From: Trichuris trichiura
Taxonomy: Eukaryota; Nematoda; Enoplea; Trichinellida; Trichuridae
Assembly (NCBI GenBank): GCA_037903355.1
Contig: JBAJFE010000011.1
Coordinates: 2,551,001-2,615,000 of the forward strand
Reading direction: 5' to 3'
DNA: 64,000 bases
Within the stretch, counting starts at the first letter, position 1; the number at the start of each line of letters is the position of its first letter. Below are positions 51,420 through 62,947 of this stretch, piece after piece. A program made the translations under genes and the position numbers. The notes under the pieces were generated by a model that was given only the letters and a program-made list of their open reading frames with translations, made no database searches and was not told the DNA's origin.

Positions 51420-54400
51420 GGATATTGAATCCTTTGGAGACTATAACAGTTGCACTGTCCTCTGATCACTTTCGTGCAATGCCCCATATGTTAATGAAGA
51501 CATACATGCAACACAAATAAACGAATTCTTCGCTCAACACGCTTGCTTCAACGAACTAAGCAGATTCCATCTTTTATTTCTTTTCAATTGAACATTTTGA
51601 AAGATTGCAGCGAGAATCAGCTGACCGCATTGATAAAGAAAAATTTTGTAAAGGGTTAATCTTATTTCTGATTTGAAAGAAAGAGATTAAGCAGCCATAG
51701 AATTGCTGACTGGGCATTTTATCACTAAGAAAGCCAATTCAAATCTATCGTGCACTTCACTGAGTATTAAGAGAACGAATACGATTCAATTAGAATTCCA
51801 GTCGACGGACGGACATTATGAGTACAGTATGCAGGAAAGACAAAACAAAGACAAACGTTGATGGACAGAAAAGCGTAATCTCCACTCTGATTTGACGTTA
51901 TGCAGTTATTCACGCGCACTATCATTATTCATTCGTTTAAGCAGCGAAGAAGTCAAGCCAATTATAAATGTGACAAAAAGTGAGTATTCTAAACGTAAAT
52001 AAAATGAAAATCTCGGACGGTTTAACGAAACTAATATTCGTTTCTATCAGCTAAGCGAAATATTCTGTTTCGCTTTATGGACAGTACTGCACAAGGCTTA
52101 TTCACGCTCGAAACAAACTCTAGAAATCACTGAAACTATCTGAGCCTGAGTATGGAGCTAGCTGAACCCGCTGTTTTTATTGCCTTTTGCGGCATAATAT
52201 CATAGAATTGGATAAAAGGAACCCAACGCGTTGCTAATCACTTCGCAACATTAACAGCCTTTATCCTTTGTGGTGCAATATATCTTTACATTGAAGTGAC
52301 GTGTTGACTACAAAACGGTGCGGCGTAGGTTATCTGCTGTACGCACCGGAAAAAATTAACTTCTAGAAAATGCTTACACAATTCCATGACAGCGACTAAT
52401 GAGAAATAACAAAACGTGCAGGTGGTGACGTCTCCTCACGATTCACTGAATTCAACGCAGTTTCCACGGTGGAGCATTTGATTACGCCTAAATCAAAGTG
52501 TTCCCATAAACCTCCCCATAAAATGATAGCGTTGCGTAGACAAGATCCGAGGCTGTAGGAGAGCACTGATATTGTTGCTTTTGGATCAACTTTGAATTTC
52601 TGAACTACCGCTTTTAACAATCACTGACATCTAGCAACCACGTCACCAGCCTGTTCCTAAAAGCATCAATTAGAGGCAGAGCCAATAAAGAAAACATGAA
52701 ACGGTTATGGTATAACAATTCCTTCTAAAGTTGGATTTCTGCGTCACACGATTCCAGGCAATGCATGAAACCAAAGCATAAATATCAACATTACAGGGTA
52801 AGAAAAATGCTAATATTGCCTTGACAGTAAGCTATAGAAGGCAACCCAGGTAAATTCCTACAAATGCTTCCAACTGTTAGAAAAGCTAACCAATGAAACC
52901 TAGCAAAACTAACTGAACAATACTTTGCATCTGTTGCAGTATACATCGGAAAATACGAAGAAACTCGAATGAGAAATCAGCCTTCTGCTAATGCATACCG
53001 CAAAAAAAACTTCAACTGACCATATTAAGCAGACTTTTCAAACAAAAGATGGGTCACGTTGAACTTCTCAGATTTTGTGCTGTTCACATAGCGCAGCATT
53101 AAAGCGAACAATTCTTATCACTTTAACGAGATAGTTACGGACTCATCGCTGATAAGAATTTCAGTTGATACCGCTATGACTCTGTCAAAGAAGAACCCTT
53201 TAACTCAAAGCTCTTGCAACCGAATTATCGCCAAAACTGAAACAGATAAAGACTATGAGAAATAGCTACTAACGAAAGCTACATTCCATAACTTGCAGCT
53301 TGAGAACTAAAGTTGTTTGTGCAAACACGATACTACACATAATGGTTACTCGTCAAAGGAGACTTAAGTGTTTTGCAAAGTATTTAAATTTTTCACGGAA
53401 GAAACAGCAGTAGGATGAAACCTTTAAGAGAAAAACAAATATTCGCTAAAATTAAGGCGACGAGGTACTGAATCTTTATTGGGTGACGCGATTCACCGCG
53501 CAGCTCACCTTGAACAGCAGACCCTTTTCTCATTCCAAAACCTCAGCCTTATATCGCTCGCACCTCTGATCATTCAATCGTCGAACGCGGACGAAATATA
53601 ACAGTTCAAATGAAGCTTTCGCATCCCCAAATAAAGGACATGTTCCTTAATGAATTATTAGAAACGCGAACTAAATAAGGAATCGAAGGGCTTCTTTTGA
53701 ACACTAAACATTGTGCTGCAGACGAGTTCCTTCACCGTTAAAAAGAAAAAACTGAGCACTTATTAGAAACTAAAGATATCATCAAGGAAACGCAGAAACG
53801 CTGAGGCAAACTGCTGTCGAGAAAAAATGTCAACACACAACACTGTATGGATTCCAACCGACACAGAGGCAATTCATCCCCAGCAAACAGATAAAGAGAA
53901 ACTCCAAATCTCCTCCTCCACACTTATTGTAAGTTAAACTACGAAAGAACGTTGAATTTGCTACGGTTTCTCTCTGCGGGAATGCCGAAGGAGTGAGTAC
54001 GGCATCTTGTAGTACGCATAGCGGGACCATAATCATAAGCCGACAGAGTAAAAGGAGAGCGCCACATGAGCACATCTGATAGCATTAGGGACTCAACAGA
54101 CAGGCATCAACTTAATCGCACACTGCCTATCAGGCAGCACATAAAACTTTACAACGGTGACATAAGTTATTCTGTCTCTTTAAGCGAGGAAAACATTCTT
54201 TCAGTGCTCCACATTTTAACAGCGGAAATAATAATGGTTCTTAGAATAGGCGGTGCCTCAAATGCCGCCTCTGTTATTCGAATAATTAGACCGGCTTAGG
54301 TATCACAAACCGACGGGAAACTAGCAGCTATGAAGCCAACAAGAGAGAGCAGTCTGAACGGTTATCCAGCAGGGATCGATGCTTTCCTGCGTGTTCTGTA

Positions 54401-55095
54401 ATCTGCTTTTTATTGTTAACAAGTTGCTACCAACAAAACAGAATATAACATACGCGACGAAGCACGGATCTCCTGCATCAAAACATTCATTAATGCAACA
54501 CAATCAAACTAAACTAACTCCTGTTGTAAATTTGTAATGTGATGTGTGACTTCCGGCGGCAAGGCAGCAATAATACTGCTACCTGAAGTAAAGAAACCTT
54601 TAGCAAACTGAGAAGCTAAATTGTTGTGAAGTCGGAAGACCATGTTTCCATGACTGACAATGCTAATACTCGCAGCACTGATGCGAACGTAGGCATTTCC
54701 GAGAACGAAAATCCCAATGCGTCAGTATCATTGTGCAAGAACCGCTTGCATAAAATTTCAGTACAAACTAAAAATACAAAAGAGTAAACAGAAGAAAGGC
54801 CCGCGACTAAATGTCACTACAAAGTGAACATTCGCGAAGGCGTTGGGGTTACTATACGCCTTTTATATTCCCGAAAACATCGGAAAATCATTCGATCAAT
54901 CGAAAACTTTGGGACGATAAGAAAATGGATAGAACGAATACGGAACTGTGGCTGACAACGCCTAGCGACATATTTGTAATACTAACGAATGGGTCATACG
55001 CTGAAAATGGGAACAGACGATTCCGAAAAGCTTCGTGAATTACATATTTCACGGGTCGGATTTGCCTAAGGACATTATGGAATACTAATACGCGC
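51420..55095. other. Unit 1 spacer, mostly noncoding
   Basis: Poly(A) signal AATAAA at 51516-51521 (conserved in all units) marks the end of the proline-rich transcript. The remainder is unit-specific spacer shared with unit 2. Apart from the frame at 54066-54299, open frames on either strand are not kept in unit 2 (for example 52396-52620 minus is broken at 59130-59340), so I call no further gene. A well conserved block lies at about 52165-52300. Confidence 0.55.
54066..54299 (+). CDS. Short ORF shared by units 1 and 2, copy 1 (77 aa), doubtful
   Basis: Open from an ATG in the context GAGAGCGCCACATGA. Alignable without gaps to 60843-61076. The protein has no signal peptide or known motif; it contains SYSVSLSE and IGGASNAA, both shared. 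Between the two copies 21 of 77 residues differ but only 3 codons differ silently, which argues against purifying selection. It may be noncoding sequence that happens to stay open, or a gene under diversifying selection. Confidence 0.25.
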   Translation: MSTSDSIRDSTDRHQLNRTLPIRQHIKLYNGDISYSVSLSEENILSVLHILTAEIIMVLRIGGASNAASVIRIIRPA

Positions 55096-55155
55096 ATGGT
55101 AGAACTTCTACAGCTTTTCTCATTTTTTTCTTTGTGATGGTATCTGCAATTAGAC

Positions 55156-56872
55156 CATAGGTTTCCAAAGTGGGTGATATCGCTCCCTCGGGGGCGTTGG
55201 GAATGGCATAAGAGGAACTGTGGCAGAATTATGCCTAGCGCAGGAGGGCTATGAGAGAGGCCAGCATAAGAGTGCTGACTATTCACACAGGCAACGGCAC
55301 ACCTTTACATCTTGTCATCGCTGTTCGCGTCAAAAAAATAATAGTGAAGCAAAGCGCTATTGTTCTCGGAATGGTTGAATTAGCTTGCAAATTATCAGAG
55401 TCATGTTCTGAAAAGTTCTTTCCCTTTGAGCTCAGTCTTATTATTGTGAATTAGCAGACTTACCTCTTGAATTTCCAGTTCGCAGCACCGTTAGCTTGTT
55501 AACGTGCTATCAGTTCTCCTCACTGAAAGTATGACTAATGATTGAAAAGTGTTCTGATGCTGTGGAATTATCGGAACAGGCAAATTCCCTTTTGGTTTTG
55601 TTACTCACTATGGTCATGAGCAAGTGTGGTCAGCTCAGTGGTTCGCTAATCTCTTTCTTGACTAAATACTGTCAGTGACAAATGCAGTGAACTTGCCAGA
55701 CATCAGGAGAAATCGATTCACATATGTGAAAAAAACTGTGGCAGCAGGCCACCATCGACGGTGCGCCAAGAGCCGCAAGAGCAAAGTTCTGCAGAGAATT
55801 CTTATAAAGCTTTGAAAATTTCTGTACTAGGGGGAATATAGTCTCTCCTTAGCACTTACCATAAACATGTAATCAGTAGACCCTTCACTATGACGTTTGC
55901 CGTTTATGAATGGACCATCGGCTAGCAATAGTGACCCATAGTCAGGTGACAGTAGTTCAACAAATTTGAAAGAAAAATACGCAGTCATCGACTAGTTACT
56001 GTTTACGTTTCAAACACTGAACTGCGTCGCAGGGCAGGCAGGAGTGAAACAGACTGCATATAGGTTCTAGGAAGCAAAAAGTGCTTCCTTGCTCGCTTGT
56101 AACTTAAGCATCGTCTGTTATTTTCGTTACACTTCCCCTATCCTTTTCGTCGCACTTAATATCGCATCTTCGTTAGAAGAAAACCTGTGATTGCTTGACT
56201 GCCCATGTACATATATATTTAAGTCTTAACTTCCTTTTATTTTCTTTTTATTTAACAACGCATTTTTCGTTTTCACTTCAATCTGGTTCGTTGTCACTAC
56301 GATTCTGTTTGGTGTCAGTAAAAAAACAAATAGACGTACATTGATTGTTTTCCTTCGGGAAAGGCTAATGAATGCTTCTGAAGATATAGTGTCTTCGTAC
56401 GGGACCAATAATTTCATTGTTTGGTTTCTTTTTTGTACGGATTTTTCGTGTCCCGTTGAATAGACGAAACAACGGGACACGAAAAAATCCGTACAAAAAA
56501 GAAACCAAAGGAATGCTTCTTTCTTATGCGACTCCATGTTCTGAAAAATGCGAGAACAGATATGAAAGGTAGTCAGAAATTTTCCAATCATAAAATGGCC
56601 GCTGGAAAAGATTGAGTGTTATGGTACGCCTTTCACGTGACGAGGAGTTGAAGGCTTTTCTGCAAAATTTTCGCACGAGTACTGATATTGCAAACATTTT
56701 CGCGCAAGAAGCGATGGAACGAAAAGCTTGAGAACCTAATGACGTCCCAGCGACGCCATGTCCAACCTTGCAGCCAATCAGCGGGTCCAAAGATGACCAA
56801 TCAGAATTGGGGGCTCAAGAGCTGAGAAACGTTCACAGGGGACGACGGAGCGAAAAAGTTTGAGAATCTATG
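55156..56872. mobile_element. Non-autonomous or decayed hAT-like DNA transposon (1,717 bp)
   Basis: Ends are imperfect terminal inverted repeats: left CATAGGTTTCCAAAGT then CGCTCCCTCG; right, read inward, CATAGATTCTCAAACT then CGCTCCGTCG. The flanks give an 8-bp target duplication with one mismatch (AATTAGAC / AATAAGAC). CA...TG ends, a TTCTCAAACT-type repeat and an 8-bp duplication are hAT superfamily hallmarks; AATTAGAC fits the nnnTAnnn target pattern described for Buster-type hATs. A copy of the right-end motif (GCTTGAGAACCTAATG) recurs at about 56727-56742. No frame could be recognised as a transposase. The element is absent from copies 1 and 3 of the palindrome, so it inserted after or during array formation. 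Confidence 0.8.
56420..56509. repeat. Near-perfect 39-bp hairpin inside the hAT-like element
   Basis: Arms 56420-56458 and 56470-56509 differ by one inserted A, separated by an 11-nt loop. The inner stem is GTGTCCCGTTG facing CAACGGGACAC. The high identity in an otherwise diverged element suggests recent formation or an independent small foldback insertion. Confidence 0.85.
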
Positions 56873-57200
56873 AATAAGACGAAACGACTGCTCTACCAAC
56901 AAATGGATGAGCGATTCAAAGGAAAAATTCAGAAACAGTACAGTCAGCTTTCTTACCCAGACGGTCCGGAAAGCTCTAGTTCTGTCATCAGCAAGCTGAA
57001 ATAGAAGCCCATTGTAACTTCTCGATCTCATTAACCACGGAGCTAGAGCGTTCCGAAAGCCCCGAATAAAAAGCAGAGGGTACTGTTCCTGAATTTCTTA
57101 ATAATCGCTCATCCACTCATTGGTAGAACAGTTGTTTCGTCCAATTACAGATGCCATCACACAGAGAAAAAATGAGAAAAGCCGTAGATCCACCAAACCT

Positions 57201-57884
57201 GAAACACATGCCAGTTGCAAAGCACCCTGTGTTTAAAAAACCAAATAATAATATATAACACCTACGAGTGATGTTCATTACGGCTTTATTCCAACCTCGG
57301 ACGGCGCGAAATTCAAGAGAATAGAATCGTACAAGAACATAAACAATGGAACTTCGGGAACTGACCTTTTCCTGTTGCAAATGTAATGACGAAAGTCCAT
57401 ACCATTACGTCAGAGTAGAAAACCAAGCTTACGCAAGGCCTGAGAAAATTGACGTGCTTTGTAGACGTTTTTCGGCGCACAAGGTGAAACATTAAGGCTT
57501 CTGCTAAAAAAGGAATCAGCGAAAACGTGAAGCCAGCCAGATTGACACTACAAAGCAAGCTCAGCCTTCAAACATAAGAAAGTTGCACTGCAGCGCAATG
57601 AAATAGTCGCTTCACTCATTCTTTCGGAACATGGCAACAGATACATACTGATAATACCGCAAACACTTTAAAGGGTCTGCAAATCGGATAAAGTGGAAGT
57701 ATCAAAATATTCCTCGCGTAACAAAGACAACCACGCAGAGAGATCATAATTGGTAGCTTACAAGAATTAACGACTAGCTAAAGTTAAAGCAAACTGCGAA
57801 ACTGTAGCAGCAACAATCCCACGCAGATGCAGAAACCACACGCGAAACTAAACATGCTCCAGCTAAATAAGCGAAAACACCTAC
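57201..57884. promoter_or_regulatory. Upstream region of proline-rich gene 2
   Basis: About 680 bp between the palindrome and the TATA box, conserved with the matching regions 50531-51019 and 62201-62907. Shared blocks include one reading AACAAAGACAACCACGCA followed by GAGAGATC, at about 57719, and CAGATGCAGAAACCA about 95 bp before the ATG. No coding content recognised. Probably the regulatory region of the gene. Confidence 0.5.
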
Positions 57885-57890
57885 TATAAA
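57885..57890 (+). promoter_or_regulatory. TATA box of proline-rich gene 2
   Basis: TATAAA 40 bp upstream of the ATG, followed by CACCTATTGCACCATCAGAA up to the start codon. Confidence 0.8.
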
Positions 57891-57924
57891 AAAGCGCAGA
57901 CTTCCACCTATTGCACCATCAGAA

Positions 57925-58146
57925 ATGGCAAACCTTCATTACGCCTTCTTTGCCTTGCTATTAGTACTTCCACTGTACCTATGCGACGCTCAATCTCGCT
58001 CCCGCAGCCGAGAATCACGTCCGCAACGTCCTAGTGGCCACCCGAATCAAACAAACGACCCACATCCTGATCCTCACGGCTCTCCACCACTCAGAGTCGC
58101 TGTTGGCAAAGGACCTGTCCTTGCGGGAGTAACGTTAAACTTCTGA
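57925..58146 (+). CDS. Secreted proline-rich protein, copy 2 (73 aa, shortened middle)
   Basis: Same signal peptide class (MANLHYAFFALLLVLPLYLC, cleavage likely after CDAQS). The mature peptide is only about 49 residues: an Arg/Ser start (RSRSRESRPQRP), a short Pro/His segment (DPHPDPHGSPP) and a diverged tail ending AGVTLNF. Compared with copies 1 and 3 the central proline-rich repeats are largely deleted, yet the frame, start and stop are intact. This suggests a still functional, length-variable family rather than a pseudogene, although relaxed constraint cannot be excluded. AATAAA at 58243-58248. Confidence 0.8.
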   Translation: MANLHYAFFALLLVLPLYLCDAQSRSRSRESRPQRPSGHPNQTNDPHPDPHGSPPLRVAVGKGPVLAGVTLNF

Positions 58147-61100
58147 GGACACTGAAAGCTTTTGAGACTTTAACTCTTGCACTATCCTTTGCTCACCTTC
58201 GTCCAATGCCCCGTATGTCAACAAAGACATATATGTGACACAAATAAAAGAATTCTCAGCTTAACACACTTGCATCAACGAGCTTAGCAAACTCCGGCCT
58301 ACATTCCTTATCACTAGAAGATTTAAGAGATTGCAGCAGGAATCACCTCATTATATTGATAAACAAAAATGCTATAAGAGCTTAATCTTATTTCTCATTT
58401 GAAAAAAAGAGATTAAGCAGCCATACAATTACTGATTGGACATTTTATCAGTGAGAAAGACAATTGAATTTACTGTGCACTTAAGTAAGTATTATGAGAA
58501 CGAATATGACTCAATTAGAACTCTACTCGACGGACGGACATTATAAGAACAGTATGCAGGGAAGACAAAACAAAGAGAAACGTTGATGGAGAGGAAAGCG
58601 TAACTGTCACCCTGATTTGACTGTCTGTAGTTATTCACGCGCACTAATATTATTAATAAGTTTAAGCAGCGAACAAGTCAAGGCAATTATAAATGCGACA
58701 AAAAAGTGAGTACTCTAAGCTTCAATAAAATGAAAATCTAGGACGGTTTAAGGGAACGAATGTTCATTTCTATCAGCTAAGAGAAATAGTCCGTTTCGCA
58801 TTAAGCATAGTGCTGTACAAGGCTTATTCACGCTCGAAACAAACTTTGGAAATCACTGAAACAATCTGAGTCTGAGTATGGAGCTAGTATAACCCGCCGG
58901 TTTTATTGCCATTTGCGGCATAATATCATAGAATTGGATAAAAGGAACCCAACGCGGTGCTAATCATTTCGCAACATTAACAGCCTTTATCCTTTGTGGT
59001 GCAGTATATCCTTATATTGAACCAACGTACCGACCACAAAACGGTGCGGAGTAGGTTATCTGCTGTGTGCAAAGGAAAACATTAACTTCTAGAAAATGCT
59101 TACGGAATTCCATAAGAGCTACTAATGAGAAATAACAAAACGTGCAGGTGGTGACGTCTCCTCACAATTCACTGAATTCAACGCAGTCTGCACGGCGGAA
59201 CATTTGATTATGCATAATTTAAAGTGTTCCCTTAAACCTCCTCATGAAATACAAGCGTTGCGTAGGTAAAATCCGATGCCCTAGTAGAGCACTAGTATTG
59301 TTGCCTTTGGATTTTTGAACTACCGCCTTTAATATTCATTGACATATAAAAACGTCAGCGACCTGTTCCCAAAAGCATCAATCGGAGGCAGAGCGAATAA
59401 ATAAAGGAGATTGTTAAGGTACAACAAATGTTTCTAAAGACGCATTTCCCTCGAATACGATTACAGATAATGGATGAAACCAGAGCATAAATGGCAACAT
59501 GAGAGCTTACGAAAAGGGTTAACACTGTCATGACAGTAAATTGTAGCAGGCAGTCTACGTAAATTCGAAGAAACGTTTGCAACTGTTAGGAAACCTAACC
59601 AACGGAACCGAGGAAAACTAACTCAACAATACTTTCCATTTGCTACACTACATATCGGAAAATATGAAGATAGTCTTATGGGATATCAATCTTTTGCTAA
59701 TGCATACTGGAAAAAAAACTTTCTCAGCTGACCATATTAAGCAGACTTTTCAAACAAAAGATGGGCCATGTTGAACTTCTGAGATTTCTTGGTGTTCACA
59801 TAGCGAAGGATTCAAGCCAACAAGTATTATCACTTTAGCTAGCCAGTTACGGTTTCATTGGTGACGAGAATTTCAGTTGACGTTGCAATGACTCCGTCAA
59901 AGCAAAACCCTTTACCTCAAAGCTTTTGCAATCGAATTACCGCCAAAATTGGCACAGCTGCTAACGAAAGCCGCATTCCATATTTACAGCATGAGAACTG
60001 AAGTTCTTTACGTAAACACGATACCATAAATATAGATTACTCATCCAAGCAAAAGTAAATGTTTTGGAAAGCATTTACATTCACCACAGAAGAAACAGCA
60101 TTTTGATGAAAACTTTAAGAGAGGAACAAATATTCGCTAAAATCAAGGCGACAAAGACTGAATCTTTATTCGAAAACGCGATTTAACGCGCAGCTCGCTT
60201 TGAACTGTAAGAAAAAACCAAAATATTCGCTAAATTTAAGCCGAGGAGGTACTGAATCATTATTGGATGACATGATTCTACGCGCAGTTTGCTTTCAACA
60301 GCGGAGCGTTTTCTCATTCTAAAACCTCAGCATTATTTCCCTCGCACCTCTGATCATTCAATCGTCAAACCCGGACGAAATATAACAGTTCAACTGAAGC
60401 TTTCGCATCCCCAAATAAATGACATTTTCCTCAATGAGAAAACTGTGAATTAGATTAGGAATCGAAGGGCTTCTTTTGAACATTAAACATTGTGCTGCAG
60501 ACGAGTTCCATTACCGTTAAAAGGAAAGAACGGAACAGTTATTAGAAATTAAGATATCATCAAAAAACGCTGAAACGTTGAAACAAACTGCTGAAGAGAA
60601 AAAATGTCAATACACAACACTGTATGGACTTCAAACGACACAGAGATAATTTATCTAAAGCAAACAGAAAAAGAGAAACTCCAAATTTCCTCCTCCACAC
60701 TTATTGTAATTTAGAATACGAAACAACATTGAATTCGCTACGGTTCTTCTCTGCCGGAATCCTGTAAGAGTGAATACGGCATCTTGTGGAACGGATAGCG
60801 GAACCGTAATCGCAAGCCATCAGAGCAAAAGGAGAGCGCCACATGACCACAGCATATAGCATTCCGGACTCAACAGAGAGGTATCAACTTAATCGCACAC
60901 TGCCTGTCGGAGAGCACATAACACTTTCCAACGGCCACATAAGTTATTCTGTCTCTTTAAGCGAAAAAAACATTCCTTCAGTGCTTCACACTTTAACAGC
61001 GGAAATGTTGATGGTTCCTAGAATAGGCGGTGCCTCAAATGCCGCCTTTGTTATTCGAATAATTGCACAGGCTTAATTATAAAAAACCAATGGAAAACTA

Positions 61101-61824
61101 CCAGCTGTGAAGCCAACAACAGAGAGCAGTCTGAACGCTTATCCAGCAGGGTTCGATACTTTCTTGCGTGTTTCGTAATCAGTTTTTTATGGTTAACAAG
61201 TTGTTACCAACAAAACACAATACAATACACGCGAGAAAGCATGCGTCACCTGCACCAAAAGATTCATTGATGCAACACAAGAAAGTCAAACTAACTACTG
61301 TAGTAACTTTGTGATGAGTGACTTCCGCTGGTAAGCCAGCAATAATGCCGCTGCCTGAAGTAAGAAAAACCTTTACCAAACTGAGAAGCTAAATTGCTGT
61401 GAAGTCAGAAGACCATCTTTCCATGACAACTGATGCTAATATTCCGAGCACTGATGCAAACGTAGGGTTTTCTCAGACTGAAAATCCTAGTGCGTCAACA
61501 TCATTACGCAAGCACATCTTACATAAAATATCGATACAAACTGAGAATATAATAAAGTAAACCGAAGAAAGCCCCGCGACTAAATGTCACTACAAACCGA
61601 ACATTCGCGAAGGCATTGAAGAATCAATCGACCGATCGAAAACTTTGTGGCGATAAGAAAATGGATAGAACCACTACGGAACTGTCGCTGACAACGCCTA
61701 GCGACATATAGTTAATACTAACGAATGGCTCGTGCACTGAACAGATGATTCCTAAAAACTTTGCTAAACAAACGTTTCACCGGTCGTATTTCCGTAATAA
61801 CATTATCCAATACTAACACATGCT
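58147..61824. other. Unit 2 spacer, mostly noncoding
   Basis: Poly(A) signal AATAAA at 58243-58248. The rest aligns with 51420-55095 of unit 1 with many small indels that break most frames, supporting a noncoding nature. The block about 58890-59030 is notably conserved with 52165-52300, including a stem GGATAAAAGG ... CCTTTATCC. One frame is kept (60843-61076). Confidence 0.55.
60843..61076 (+). CDS. Short ORF shared by units 1 and 2, copy 2 (77 aa), doubtful
   Basis: Gap-free counterpart of 54066-54299 with the same start context and a stop at the same codon (TAA instead of TAG). Replacement differences outnumber silent ones 21 to 3, so there is no sign of protein-level constraint. Unit 3 is cut by the window edge before this position. 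Confidence 0.25.
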   Translation: MTTAYSIPDSTERYQLNRTLPVGEHITLSNGHISYSVSLSEKNIPSVLHTLTAEMLMVPRIGGASNAAFVIRIIAQA

Positions 61825-62200
61825 TGGTAGACCTTCTACGGCGTTTCCCGTTTTTTTCTTCCTGTGTGATGATATCCGTAATTACACGAAACAATTGCTC
61901 TACCAATGAATTGATGACCGATTATTCAGAAATTTAGAAACAGTACACTCTGCTTTTTTATTCAGAGCTATCGGAACGATCTAGTTTCGTGGTCAGCCAG
62001 GTGGAGGAGCTTCTCCAGCCAAAACGGAAGCCCATTAGGTACTCCATCTTAATAGACCGTTCCCAAAGCTCTGAATAAAAGCTGAGCGTATTGCTTTTGA
62101 ATTTTTGCTAATAATGGTTCATCCATTCGTTAATAGAGCAATTGTTTCGTCTAATTACAGATACAACCACATGGAAAAAACGGGAGAAAACCGTAGAAGA
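61825..62200. repeat. Palindromic element, copy 3 (start of unit 3)
   Basis: Same imperfect palindrome as copies 1 and 2, uninterrupted. The left arm contains CTTCTACGGCGTTTCCCG and CGAAACAATTGCTCTACCAA; the right arm contains AGCTCTGAATAAAAG and GAAAACCGTAGAAGATC. It lies about 710 bp upstream of the third TATA box. Confidence 0.85.
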
Positions 62201-62907
62201 TCTGTCAAACACCGAGCATCATTGCGTTACAAAGCACCCCGTAATTAAAAGCAAAATAATAATAATTAAGACATTTGAATGATGTTGATTGCGGCTTTAT
62301 TCTGTTATCGGACATCGCAAACCTGAAGAGAACACAAGTGTACAAGAACGTAAACAGTGGAACTTCAAGAACAGACCTGAAGAATATAGCAGAAATGTTG
62401 TCACCAGTGTAATGGTAAATGCCCGTATCATTACGTCAGCGTTGAAAACGAAACCTATGCAAGCACTGAGAAATGTGATGTGTTGTGTAAACGATTCTAG
62501 CCGCAGAAAGAGAAAAATTATAGCTTCTGCAAAAAGAGGAATATCGAAAATATGAAGCTGCCCACGTTTATGCTACAAAGCAAGCTGAGTCTTCAAACAT
62601 GAGAAGGTTGCACTGCAGCGCAATGAAACAGGCAATGCACTCATTCTTTTGGAACACGGCAACAGATAAATAATCATACTAACGCAAACACTTTAGAGGC
62701 TCTACAAATCGGATAAAGTGAAAGTATCAAACTATTACTCGCGTAACAAAGACAACCACGCACGGAGATCATAATTGATAACTTAAAAGAATTGACGACT
62801 AGCTGAAGTTCAACCAAGCTGGAAATGTACCAACAACAATACCACCGCAGATGCAGAAACCAAACAGGAAACTAAATATACTCCAGCTAAATAAACAAAA
62901 AAATTAC
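62201..62907. promoter_or_regulatory. Upstream region of proline-rich gene 3
   Basis: Conserved with the two other upstream regions. A plus-strand frame at 62289-62555 (88 codons) is not preserved in the other units and is not called. Confidence 0.45.
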
Positions 62908-62913
62908 TATAAA
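62908..62913 (+). promoter_or_regulatory. TATA box of proline-rich gene 3
   Basis: TATAAA 40 bp upstream of the ATG, with the same CCATTGCACCATCAGAA block before the start codon. Confidence 0.8.
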
Positions 62914-62947
62914 AAGGCACTGCCTTCTACCCATTGCACCATCAGAA

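Larger units (their letters stand above)
55096..57200. repeat. Palindromic element, copy 2 (start of unit 2), split by a transposon
   Basis: The left arm starts at about 55096 (GGTAGAACTTCTACAGC), is interrupted after 55155 and resumes at 56873 (AATAAGACGAAAC, then ACTGCTCTACCAAC). The right arm runs to about 57195 (AAAGCCGTAGATCCACC). Removing the insertion restores the same layout as copies 1 and 3. Confidence 0.8.

Noticed and set aside
52396..52620. 74-codon minus-strand frame in the unit 1 spacer
   Set aside because: The matching region of unit 2 (about 59130-59340) has indels that break the frame, so it is not maintained as coding.
53738..54075. Cys-containing minus-strand frames in unit 1
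   Set aside because: The frame is not preserved in the aligned part of unit 2 (about 60600-60850).
56226..56790. Frames inside the hAT-like element as transposase
   Set aside because: Neither shows a recognisable hAT catalytic block, zinc finger or dimerisation region, and one frame simply crosses the hairpin.
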